Source: Opitutaceae bacterium
GTDB lineage: Bacteria; Verrucomicrobiota; Verrucomicrobiia; Opitutales; Opitutaceae
Assembly: GCA_028691845.1 (NCBI GenBank)
Contig: JAQUYL010000011.1
Span: forward strand, 1-64,000
Reading direction: 5' to 3'
DNA: 64,000 nucleotides
The translations under genes were made by a program, and so were the position numbers. Below the pieces are notes generated by a model that worked only from the letters and a program-made list of their open reading frames with translations, was not told the DNA's origin and did not search any database. Below are positions 44,498 through 53,300 of this stretch, one piece after another (the first letter of the stretch is position 1; every line of letters begins with the position of its first letter).

Positions 44498-45184
44498 ATG
44501 GCACAGTCCCGCCTCGCATCCCTCCGCAATGCCTTCCTATCCGGCCTCCTCCTGCTTGCACCCCTGGCCGTCACGTGGCTCGTGTTCAGCTGGTTGATCG
44601 AAAGGGTCGGAGGGGCCTCCCGCCCGGTTCTATTTTTCTTCCTGCCCGAAAATCTGCTCCAGCACCGGATGTGGGCCATCCTCTGGGACGTCCTTGCGAC
44701 GCTGATTGTCATCATCCTCGTCACCGCACTCGGTTACCTGTCACGCTATGTGTTTGGCCGGTATTTCGTCGGGCTGGCCGAGCGCTTTCTTCAGAATGTC
44801 CCCGGCGTCGGCACGGTCTACAACACGGTCAGGGAGATCGTCGACACCTTCAGCACGAAAAACCGCAGCGCTTTTTCCCGGGTGGTTTTAATCGAATATC
44901 CGCGCAAAGGCTGCTTCGCGATCGGTTTTCTGACCAATGAGACCCACGGCGAGGTGCAGGCCAAGACCGCCGGGCGTCTCTGGAACGTTTTCTTGCCCAC
45001 GACACCGAACCCCACCAGCGGTTTCCTCCTCATGCTGCCTCGCGAGGAAATCATCGATCTCGAGATATCCGTCGGGGACGGAATGAAACTGATCATCTCT
45101 GGAGGCTCCGTTGTTCCCTCCTGGCCGAATGCCGCCTCCGCGAAGGCCGCGCTCGAAAATCTGCCGGCGCCGCCGCCCGTCTGA
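44498..45184 (+). CDS. DUF502-family membrane protein
   Basis: A 228-residue inner-membrane protein of the DUF502 family. It starts RLASLRNAFLSGLLLLAPLA, then LVFSWLIERVGG, a second membrane segment (WAILWDVLATLIVIILVTALG) and the family motif VPGVGTVYNTVREIVDTFST. KNRSAFSRVVLIEYPRKGCF and PNPTSGFLLMLPREEIIDLE lead to an extramembrane C-terminus. Function is unknown; plant relatives are membrane-traffic proteins. It lies 51 bp after ybeY and may share its message. Confidence 0.88.
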   Translation: MAQSRLASLRNAFLSGLLLLAPLAVTWLVFSWLIERVGGASRPVLFFFLPENLLQHRMWAILWDVLATLIVIILVTALGYLSRYVFGRYFVGLAERFLQNVPGVGTVYNTVREIVDTFSTKNRSAFSRVVLIEYPRKGCFAIGFLTNETHGEVQAKTAGRLWNVFLPTTPNPTSGFLLMLPREEIIDLEISVGDGMKLIISGGSVVPSWPNAASAKAALENLPAPPPV

Positions 45185-45336
45185 ACTTCCCTCCCGCTCG
45201 CCGCGACGCGGCCCAAAGCCCGGGGCAACGGCCTCGGCGGCAACCTCAGCGGATTCCCACTTTCGCCGCCCTCGAAGATTGCCTCCTGCGTTCGTTCTCG
45301 GCTTGCCTCGTCCCGACTCCGTGGGAGCGTAGCCAG

Positions 45337-45957
45337 GTGCCCGGCCTGCAGCTTCAAACCACTGCGTTCGTCCTTTCCCGACAGCCTTCCGGCTCGGATC
45401 GCTTCGAAATGCTGGCCGTCTTTTCATCCGGACAAGGTCTGCTGCACTGTCTCCGACGCATATCTGCCGGAAAGACGCCGGCCAGTCCTCCCCTCGATCT
45501 CTTCGATTTTGCCGAACTCTGGCTTGAATCATCCAATCAAGGACGCACCTGGTTCATCAAGGAGCACCGCATCATCGAGCGCCACGCCGGCATCGGCCGC
45601 TCCTATGATGCCCTCCGCCGGGCTTCGGCTTTATCGACTTTGCTCACCCGCAATCCCCTGCCTGAGGAATCCCGTCCCGCGATCGCGGCTCTGCTCGCCC
45701 AGAGCCTCCGGGCGTTGAACGACGGCGCCCGGCCCGATCTCGTCTGGCTCAAAGTCCTGTTCTGCTTTGCCCGGGACGAAGGCTACGCTGTCAAACAACA
45801 GTGGTGGCCGCAACTTCCCGCCCAGGAGGGCGCCGCCGCCACCGCCATTCTCAACCAGCCGATCGCCGGACAATCTATTGATCCTGCCATCGTCGCCCGA
45901 CTCGTCGATAGCCTTGAGACTTGGCTGCGGACGCAAGCAGAAGTCCGTCTGCCGTAG
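45337..45957 (+). CDS. RecO-like protein (tentative)
   Basis: A 206-residue protein starting at GTG 45337. The first 60 residues (LQLQTTAFVLSRQPSGSDRF, EMLAVFSSGQGLLHCLRRIS) look like the RecO OB-fold, which has the same SD-R-x(6)-G-xL layout, and the next (RTWFIKEHRIIERHAGIGRS, YDALRRASALSTLLTRNPLP) like its helical part. The zinc-binding region of RecO is absent. If correct it would help load RecA in recombination repair. A +1 frame continues open after the stop (to 46099), which may be a lost C-terminus. It lies 280 bp before the nuclease-helicase gene. Confidence 0.45.
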   Translation: MPGLQLQTTAFVLSRQPSGSDRFEMLAVFSSGQGLLHCLRRISAGKTPASPPLDLFDFAELWLESSNQGRTWFIKEHRIIERHAGIGRSYDALRRASALSTLLTRNPLPEESRPAIAALLAQSLRALNDGARPDLVWLKVLFCFARDEGYAVKQQWWPQLPAQEGAAATAILNQPIAGQSIDPAIVARLVDSLETWLRTQAEVRLP

Positions 45958-46238
45958 GGTCACAACCGACCCGGAGATTGCCGCCCCGCCGGCTTTTGAT
46001 CGGCCTGCTATTGCGTCATCCTTCCTCCCCCGGCTGTCCCACCTGATTCGCATTCCTCCCGATCACGCCAGGGCACTCCTGGAGAAAAGACCAAACTAGG
46101 AGGCAGGTTGACTAGCCAGACCGTTCCCTCCGTTCTTTCGTTGGTTTGGTTTTGGCAGGCCTTCTCATGAATTTGAGCTTATTAACTTCAATTGGTGATT
46201 CTCTTCTGCAGGAATCCTCCTAGTCGGCGGTTTCTCCG

Positions 46239-49070
46239 ATGCAATTTTCCCTCGAGCAGCGCACCGCCAGTCTCAGTGTCGGCGAATTCGCCGACTTCAC
46301 CATGGGGCTGCGGGAGTCCGGCGACGGCCCGCGCGGCCTCTGGCGCGCGCAATTGGGCCAGCAATGGCATGGGGAACTCCGCAACCGCACCCGGGCTTCC
46401 TCGCCGACCGCCCAGTTTGAAGTTCCCATCGAAGGCCGACTGCGGCACCGTGAGTGGACCTTTCACCTTGCCGGACGCATTGACCAGCTCCTGCCGCTCG
46501 ATCCGGCTGCTTCCACATCAGCCGGTCCAGCCGGCGGCAGAGTACTGCTGCGGGAAATCAAGACCGTCACCTGCCCGCTGCCTGCCCTCGAGCCCGATCT
46601 CCGCGCCGACTACCCCGCTTACTTTCTGCAGTTGGCCGCCTACCTGGTGCTCTGGCGCGCCGCCCCCCCTCCTCTCGCCTCCGGCTTGGCGTCTCCGGCC
46701 TCGCCGAATGGCGAGTTGGTTTTCGTCGAGACTTGTACCGGACTCTCCCAATCCGTCGGGCTGACGCCGTTCGATGAAGCGCTGGTGTTTCACCAGCTCG
46801 ATGCCATCGCCGATTTTTTGGAGCTTCGCCTTCGCGCCACGGCTCGCCGCCGCTCCCTCCTTTTCCGTCCCGCCTTTGCCACTCTTCGTCCCGGCCAGGA
46901 AACCATCCAGTCCGACCTCGCCTTCCATCTCTCGCCTCCTGCCTCCTGCCTTCTTTTTGAGGCCCCCACCGGCTACGGCAAGACGGGCTGTGTACTCGAA
47001 TTTGCCCTGAGCCAGCTCCGAGCCGGGCGCTTCGCCCGCCTCATCTGGCTGACCAGCAAGGCCACCGGCCAGCTCCATGTTATGTACACCTTGGCCACCA
47101 TGGCCATCCCACGGCCCAGCCTGCCAAGCAACTGCCCATCTCCCTCGCCGCCTTCGACCATTTGTCACCCAATAGGTGACAAGTTCAAGCGATCGGCCCC
47201 GGCAATATGTAACCCAATAGGTGACAATATTCCGGCGACCCGCCCGTCGGGAGCCATCGAGGCGGATGGCGCGGCGCCGACGCCAGTAGCGGCCTGGCAG
47301 GTGCGTCCTAAATCCGAGCACTGCATCAACTCCACATTCCACTGCGTGCGCGCCGCTTGCAGTTTTCTTGACGGGGCCGCCGCCCGCTGGCCGCAGAGCG
47401 GACTGACGAAATTCCAGATCGACGAGTCCTCTCCGCACGATCTTGACACCCTCCGGTCCGCCGGCCGCGACGCCCACATCTGCCCCTACGAAATAACCCG
47501 CCTTTCGCTGCCGTTCAGCGACGTGTGGATCGGCGACTACAACTACGTTTTTTCGCCCGACAACCGCGGTCTCTTTTACGAGCAGCCGGGGTTTGATCCC
47601 GTCGAAACGCTACTGGTCATCGACGAGGCCCACAATCTGCCCTCCCGGGTCGCTGACGCCTTCTCGCATGTCGTCCGCGCCGCCGACGCCCGCTTCGTCC
47701 TCGAGCAGCTGTACCGGCAGCGTCCGCTCAGCTCGTTGCTGCTGGCTTGGGAAAACTGGGCCCGGTTCCTGTCGCGTCTGCCCCACACCGAGCACCTCGA
47801 TGAAGACGATGAGGCCGACTTGCGCGACACACTCGAACATCTTGCCGGCCAGGTTGCCATTTCTCCGCTCGATTACGCCGCCCTCGGGCCGGAAGTCAGC
47901 GACCAGTTATGGCAGCCGCAAGCCCTGCTCGACTTCCTTGACAACTCCACGTTGGAAAAACTGCTGTCCTGTCCGCGGGCGGGCGAACTCCGATTCACCT
48001 GTCTGGATGCCGCGCCCGTGATTGGGGAGGGCCTGCGGGCCTACGGCGGAGTCATCCTCATGTCCGGCACCCTCAACCCACCGGAAGCATTTCTGTCCTC
48101 ATGTGGTCTAGGGGCCGGCTCGGTCGAACCCGTCCCACTGCCGCGCGTCGAGCCGTCGCCCGCCCTGGGCAAACTATCGCGACGCAGCCGCCGGATCCTG
48201 CGCGGACTGACTTCGGGTGCCGAACTGCTCCGCGTCGAGGAGTCACGCGAAGCCGCGCGGCCCCATCTGCTCCACGCCCGCGCTCCGTGGCGCGAACAGG
48301 CCTATGACGTTGCCATCGACCTAAGGGTGGACACCACGCTGCGCCATCGGGCGTCCCACTACTCCACTACAGCCGCCACCGTGGCAGCCTTGCAGGCCGC
48401 GGCTGCAAGACGGTCCCTTGCAGGCGATCGGGCAGATCGGGCCGGGGATGGCGGTCCGCCATCCCCAGCCGAAAAGCTCTCCCATTCCCCTCCTTTCGAT
48501 CCGTGTCCTTCGCTTCCGACAGTCGCGGTATTTTTCCCCAGTTATGCCTATGCCGACAACATAGTCGAAGCCCTTGAATCGGCCGGTTCGACTCTCCGGG
48601 TCGCGCTGCAACCCCGCCTGCCTGACCTGGCGGCGCAAACTGCCTGGGTCGAGGAATCGCTCACCCACTGCGATGCCCTCTTTCTCGTACTGGGCAGTAG
48701 TTTCGCCGAGGGGATCGATCTGCTCGGTGGGCGGGTGACCCATGCGATGGTCGTGGGACCGGCGTTGCCCGAGGTCAACGCCGTGCAGCGGGCCCGCATG
48801 TCAATCCTGTCGCAAACCGGGCTGTCACGCGACGCCGCCTTTCGCCGGGTCTACCAGATTCCAGGCATGACAAAGGTGAACCAGGCGCTCGGCCGCCTCG
48901 TGCGTTCTCCCGGCCAGCACGCCCGGGTACTGCTTCACTGCCGCCGCTTCGCTGATCCGACATATGCCGCGCTGCTGGCGCCCGAATATCAATCGGCCCG
49001 CGGAGTCACTTCCGACACCGATCTCGCATCGTGGCTGGGGCGGGGCGACGACACCGTATCGCCCGACTGA
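46239..49070 (+). CDS. PD-(D/E)XK nuclease fused to XPD/DinG-type FeS helicase
   Basis: A 943-residue DNA repair-type enzyme. Residues 1-200 contain a PD-(D/E)XK nuclease: GRIDQLLPL (Asp82) and LLREIKTVT (Glu106, Lys108), then the QLAAYLVLW helix. The superfamily 2 motor has EAPTGYGKTGCVLEFALSQL (Walker A, about 240), four Cys at 362, 369, 374 and 415 spaced as an XPD 4Fe-4S cluster, and LLVIDEAHNLPSRVADAFSH (DEAH at 462-465). GVILMSGTLNPPEAFLSSCG and VVGPALPEVNAVQRARMSIL complete it. Two in-frame palindromic repeats sit before the cluster cysteines and a different palindrome sits near residue 740. Confidence 0.9.
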   Translation: MQFSLEQRTASLSVGEFADFTMGLRESGDGPRGLWRAQLGQQWHGELRNRTRASSPTAQFEVPIEGRLRHREWTFHLAGRIDQLLPLDPAASTSAGPAGGRVLLREIKTVTCPLPALEPDLRADYPAYFLQLAAYLVLWRAAPPPLASGLASPASPNGELVFVETCTGLSQSVGLTPFDEALVFHQLDAIADFLELRLRATARRRSLLFRPAFATLRPGQETIQSDLAFHLSPPASCLLFEAPTGYGKTGCVLEFALSQLRAGRFARLIWLTSKATGQLHVMYTLATMAIPRPSLPSNCPSPSPPSTICHPIGDKFKRSAPAICNPIGDNIPATRPSGAIEADGAAPTPVAAWQVRPKSEHCINSTFHCVRAACSFLDGAAARWPQSGLTKFQIDESSPHDLDTLRSAGRDAHICPYEITRLSLPFSDVWIGDYNYVFSPDNRGLFYEQPGFDPVETLLVIDEAHNLPSRVADAFSHVVRAADARFVLEQLYRQRPLSSLLLAWENWARFLSRLPHTEHLDEDDEADLRDTLEHLAGQVAISPLDYAALGPEVSDQLWQPQALLDFLDNSTLEKLLSCPRAGELRFTCLDAAPVIGEGLRAYGGVILMSGTLNPPEAFLSSCGLGAGSVEPVPLPRVEPSPALGKLSRRSRRILRGLTSGAELLRVEESREAARPHLLHARAPWREQAYDVAIDLRVDTTLRHRASHYSTTAATVAALQAAAARRSLAGDRADRAGDGGPPSPAEKLSHSPPFDPCPSLPTVAVFFPSYAYADNIVEALESAGSTLRVALQPRLPDLAAQTAWVEESLTHCDALFLVLGSSFAEGIDLLGGRVTHAMVVGPALPEVNAVQRARMSILSQTGLSRDAAFRRVYQIPGMTKVNQALGRLVRSPGQHARVLLHCRRFADPTYAALLAPEYQSARGVTSDTDLASWLGRGDDTVSPD
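47162..47182. repeat. palindromic repeat, copy B (inside helicase gene)
   Basis: Perfect eight-base arms TTGTCACC and GGTGACAA around CAATA. On the coding strand it reads ICHPIGDK and keeps the frame open. Confidence 0.85.
47204..47232. repeat. palindromic repeat, copy C (inside helicase gene)
   Basis: Core TGTAACC-CAATA-GGTGACA (47208-47226) with longer outer arms AATAT / ATATT. It lies 45 bases from copy B, exactly 15 codons, and is read in the same frame as ICNPIGDN. Confidence 0.85.
48444..48466. repeat. perfect 23-bp palindrome inside helicase gene
   Basis: Arms GGGGATGGCGG and CCGCCATCCCC surround a single T at 48455. It lies in a low-complexity in-frame stretch between HYSTTAATVAALQAAAARRS and the conserved VAVFFPSYAYADNIVEALES. 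It is unrelated in sequence to the CAATA repeat. Confidence 0.8.
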
Positions 49071-49088
49071 GGATGGGGGGCGTGCGGT

Positions 49089-49763
49089 TTAAAACAGTTC
49101 CGCCAGCGGGGCCCAGGGCGCCAAGCACGCCGGCCCGTCGAAATTCGCAGTCAACAACCGCGGATCTACCGGATGGCCGGCCATACCGCCGGCCGGGAAG
49201 GGCTTGCACAATTCCCGGAGGCTGTCGGCCGGCAGCGGCCGGCAGCCCAGCCATTCGCGCGCGGCGGCGTCATCCAGCAGCACGGGCATGCGCGGATGGA
49301 TTGGCCCCACCAGTTCGTTGGGCCTTGTCGTCACCAGCACGCAGCAGGGAGGAGAGTCCCCTTTGGCCGGCTCCCACAATGCGGCCATCCAGAACGGTTC
49401 CCGTGTTTGCAGGTAAAAAAAGTAGGGCCGCCGGCGATCGCGCAATTCGAAGAAACCGGTGGCGAACATCAGTCCGCGCCGGCAGCGGGCCGCTTCGCGG
49501 AAGGCCGGTTTTTGGTGTATCGTTTCGGCCCGCGCGCACGTCAGCACCGTGGACAACCGGCCCGATCCGCCCCACGATCCGCGCCAGCCCCAGCGCATCG
49601 GCCCGAGCTGACAGCGCTCCTTCTCATAGGCGACCGGAACCATCTCGGTCGGACGAATTTTCCAGCGAGCCGTGATGGGGGCGATATCCGATCCGGCCGC
49701 CATCAGCGCTCCCGCCTTGCGCGCAATCGATCCACCCTCTTCAATCGTGTAGGCGACACACAT
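49089..49763 (-). CDS. SRAP-family (YedK/HMCES-like) abasic-site protein
   Basis: SRAP proteins crosslink to abasic sites in single-stranded DNA through Cys2 and shield them. The 224 residues start MCVAYTIEEGG, keeping Cys2 after removal of Met. FATGFFELRDRRRPYFFYLQ has the Glu105 equivalent and VGPIHPRMPVLLDDAAAREW the His160 equivalent. The active-site Asn (NARxET in E. coli YedK, Asn75) is Cys here (TCARAETIHQKPAF). The start at ATG 49763 is fixed by the need for Cys2. It converges with the helicase gene, 18 bp apart. Confidence 0.9.
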   Translation of the reverse strand: MCVAYTIEEGGSIARKAGALMAAGSDIAPITARWKIRPTEMVPVAYEKERCQLGPMRWGWRGSWGGSGRLSTVLTCARAETIHQKPAFREAARCRRGLMFATGFFELRDRRRPYFFYLQTREPFWMAALWEPAKGDSPPCCVLVTTRPNELVGPIHPRMPVLLDDAAAREWLGCRPLPADSLRELCKPFPAGGMAGHPVDPRLLTANFDGPACLAPWAPLAELF

Positions 49764-49806
49764 TTTCCGACACCTTGCCCGGCCGCCGGCGCGACGCAAG
49801 TCCGCC

Positions 49807-50244
49807 CTACTTTCCGGCAGCAGCAGGAAACAGCACCCTGACAGGGCCGGCCTGCCGGATCACCCCCGAGAGAGTCGGCACGAATTCGTAAGGCTCCTCG
49901 TTGCGCCAGTTCCATGTCTTGCCGGCTACAAAGGTCCGAATTGGTTTGGCCGGCAACGAGATGAAGACTACTGCTTGAGCCGTGCTGATCACCTGCGCCG
50001 CAGGGCCGGGCTGCCGTTCCAGCTGGGCCAGAATCCAGACGCTGCGTTCGAGTTCGACAATGCGCTCGATCCGAAGTCGCCAGCCTGCATCAGGGGTCTG
50101 CACTGCCAGTCTTACCGGTCCCGCCGATGCCTGGCGGGAAGAGGGAGGCAATGGAGTCCCGGCGCACGATCCCACCCCCAAGCCTACGGCAGACAGAAGG
50201 GCGCAGACACATCCCCATAATGCAACCTTTACAAACTGCTTCAT
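49807..50244 (-). CDS. putative lipoprotein, unknown family
   Basis: A 145-residue protein with a lipoprotein-type signal: MKQFVKVALWGCVCALLSAV, then GLGVGSCAGTPLPPSS, where VGSC could be the lipobox. The mature part (VRLAVQTPDAGWRLRIERIV, ELERSVWILAQLERQPGPAA, AKPIRTFVAGKTWNWRNEEP) looks like a small beta-rich domain, similar in style to protease-inhibitor or META-like domains, but I do not recognise it. It sits 43 bp upstream of the SRAP gene and divergent from the large subtilase gene 63 bp away. Confidence 0.6.
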   Translation of the reverse strand: MKQFVKVALWGCVCALLSAVGLGVGSCAGTPLPPSSRQASAGPVRLAVQTPDAGWRLRIERIVELERSVWILAQLERQPGPAAQVISTAQAVVFISLPAKPIRTFVAGKTWNWRNEEPYEFVPTLSGVIRQAGPVRVLFPAAAGK

Positions 50245-50307
50245 GTCATTGGACGATTCCCCCAATCGAGGCAATTGAAGCAGCGATTCGTTCCGAGTTC
50301 AACTTCC

Positions 50308-53300
50308 ATGACTAACATGCGACTGGGTTTGTTGCTTGCTTTCCTGGCATACGCCCTCGCGTTGACTTGCGAAGCGGAGCCGGGCTCCGAGCCCGCTGAA
50401 CTGTCCGACACGGAGCGGGTCCAAGGGTATCGCAACGGTCGTGTGCTCGTTAAACTGAAAGGCGGCGACGACTCCACCGCCGAACATTCCCGGCGGGCCG
50501 CAGAGAGTCGCCTCGGCATCAACCGCCGGCGGACCTTCACCCGCCTGCGCGACCAACAGGTGCTCGAGTTTGAGCCTTCCCAATCCGTCGCGACAACGAT
50601 CAATGAACTCCGGGCGACCGGCCTCTATGAATACGTCGAGCCCGATCGCCTCCTGCATGCCCGCCTGGCGCCCAACGACGCGGCCTTGGGGCAGCAATGG
50701 TCGATCAACAACACCGGGCAAAGCGGCGGGACGGCCGGAGCCGACATCGGCGCCTTCTCCGCCTGGAACATGCAAACGGACGCGTCGTCTGTAATTGTCG
50801 CCGTTATCGACTCGGGCATCCGGCTCACTCATTCCGATCTCAGCGCCAATCTGTGGACTAATTCGAGCCCGGGAACCAGCGGATACGGCAACGATCTCCA
50901 TGGCATTAACGTCACGGTGTCGAAGTCTTCGTCGAGCAGCGGCAATCCCACGGACAACAACACCGAGGGCCATGGCACCCACGTTTCCGGCATCATCGGC
51001 GCAGTCGGCAATAACGGCATCGGGATCTCAGGGGTCGCCTGGAAAACCCAGCTCATGGCGCTCAAGTTTCTGAGTGCCGATGGATCGGGCAGCACCTCGG
51101 GCGCGATAGCCTGCATCAATTACGCGATCGCCCATGGGGCCTCTATCATCAACGCCAGTTACGGCACGAACACGTACTCCCAGGCGGAGCACGATGCCAT
51201 CAGGCAGGCCCGCAGCGCGGGCATCATCTTCGTCGCCGCCGCAGGAAACGACGCCCTCAATGCCGACAACGGCCACGACTACCCCGCCGCCTATGCGCTG
51301 GACAACATCGTTGCCGTCGCCGCGACCACGCGCACCGATGCGCTGGCCAGCTATTCGAATTATGGCCCGGGTTCGGTCGATCTGGCCGCTCCCGGCAGCG
51401 CGATATACTCCACCATCAACTCCTCGGACACGGCCTACGCCACGTACACCGGCACCTCCATGGCAGCCCCGCACGTCACCGGTGCCCTCGCACTCCTGCG
51501 GGCGCGTTTCCCCGCTGACACTTATCGCCAGCTCATCAACCGCCTCCTGCGGTCCAGCACCAGGTTAGCCGGCCTGGCCGGCAAAGTGCAAAGCGGCGGC
51601 CGGCTCAACCTCGCCCAGGCCCTCTCCTCCTCCGACAACCGCCCGTTCAACGACGATTTCGCCGCGCGCGCCCAACTCTCCGGATCCAATGTCCGCGTGC
51701 GCTCCTCAAATCTCGGCGCCACGCGCGAATCCGGCGAACCCGCCCACGCCGGCGCCACAGGCGGAGCCTCCCTCTGGTGGACCTGGACTGCACCCAGCAC
51801 CGGCACGGTGGTCTTCGACACCACTGGCAGTGCCTTCGACACCGTGCTGGCCCTCTACACCGGCAGCACCCTGGACAGCCTGCAGCTGGCCGCCTCCAAC
51901 GACAATGTCTCGTCGACCGTCACAACCAGCTGCCTCACCTTCAGGGTGACCGCCGGCACCAGCTACCAGATCGCGATCGACGGCAATTACGGCGCAACCG
52001 GATTCGCGATACTTCGGATCGGATCCGTTCCAGCCAACGACAACTTCGCCAGTGCGCAGGACGTCTCCGGGAAAAGTTTCGCGGCCAGCAGCACCAATCT
52101 CAATGCCACCTCCGAGGCGGGAGAGCCGCGGCACGCCGGCGCCGGATCCGGTCATTCCCTCTGGTACAAGTGGACGGCCCCGGCGGCCGGCCGCTACCAG
52201 CTTGCCGCCTACAGCACCCAGATGGACGCCGTTGCCGCCGTCTACACCGGCGCCTCCGTTTCCGCCCTGACGACGGTCGCATCGAACAACAACTCGACCG
52301 CCACCAACAGCGACAGCCTGGTGACCTTCACGGCGACAGCTGGTCAGACCTACTATTTCGCCGTCGCCAGCTCCGGGACTGAAGGAGGGGACTTTGTGCT
52401 CTCGTTAAATGACTCCGTCTGGCAGGCAGTAACGGACGGGGAAATCACCTCTTCCCCGGCGGTGGGGAGCGATGGCACGGTCATTATCGGTTCCAACGAC
52501 AAATCCGTTTACGCTTTCAACAGTGACGGCACCCTGAAGTGGTCGAAGGCCACCAGCGAGATCATCGACCTGGGATCGCCCGCTATTGGACCGGATGGCA
52601 CCGTCTATATCGGCTCAAACGACAACCACCTTTATGCGCTGACCGGCAGCACGGGAGTGATGAAATGGCGCTTCGCCGCCACGACCCCCATTGTGTCCAC
52701 TCCCGCCATCGGCGCCGACGGGACGGTCTACTTCCGCGATGACACCCATCTCTACGCGCTCACCAACAGCGGAACGATGAAATGGAGCAGCCCGCTGAGC
52801 GGCGGCACCTACAGTTCGCCGGTGCTGGCCACGGACGGCACCATTTATGTCGGAGCGACCGACCGCACCTTCTATGCCGTCAACCCCGATGGCACGACAA
52901 AATGGACCTTCTCCGCCGACGACGACATCTTCACCACTCCCGCCATCGCCGACGATGGAACGATCTATTTCGGCACAGTGGGAGGCAGCTTCTATGCCCT
53001 GCGCGGCGACGGCACCCAAAAATGGGTTTGGACCACCTCCGACGGCAGCAGCCTGACGTCGTCTCCGGCCCTTGCGGCCGACGGCACGATTTATTTTGCC
53101 GGTTACGACCACAAGCTCCATGCCCTGCGCAGCGATGGCACCGAAAAGTGGGCGTTTACCGCCGGGGACGAGGTGCGCGCCTCCTCCCCGGCCATCGGCG
53201 CCGACGGCACGGTCTACTTTGGTGACTACGACTCGCTGCTCTACGCCGTAAATCCCGGAGGCACTCTCCAGCGCACCTATGCCACCGCCGCCCGCATCCG

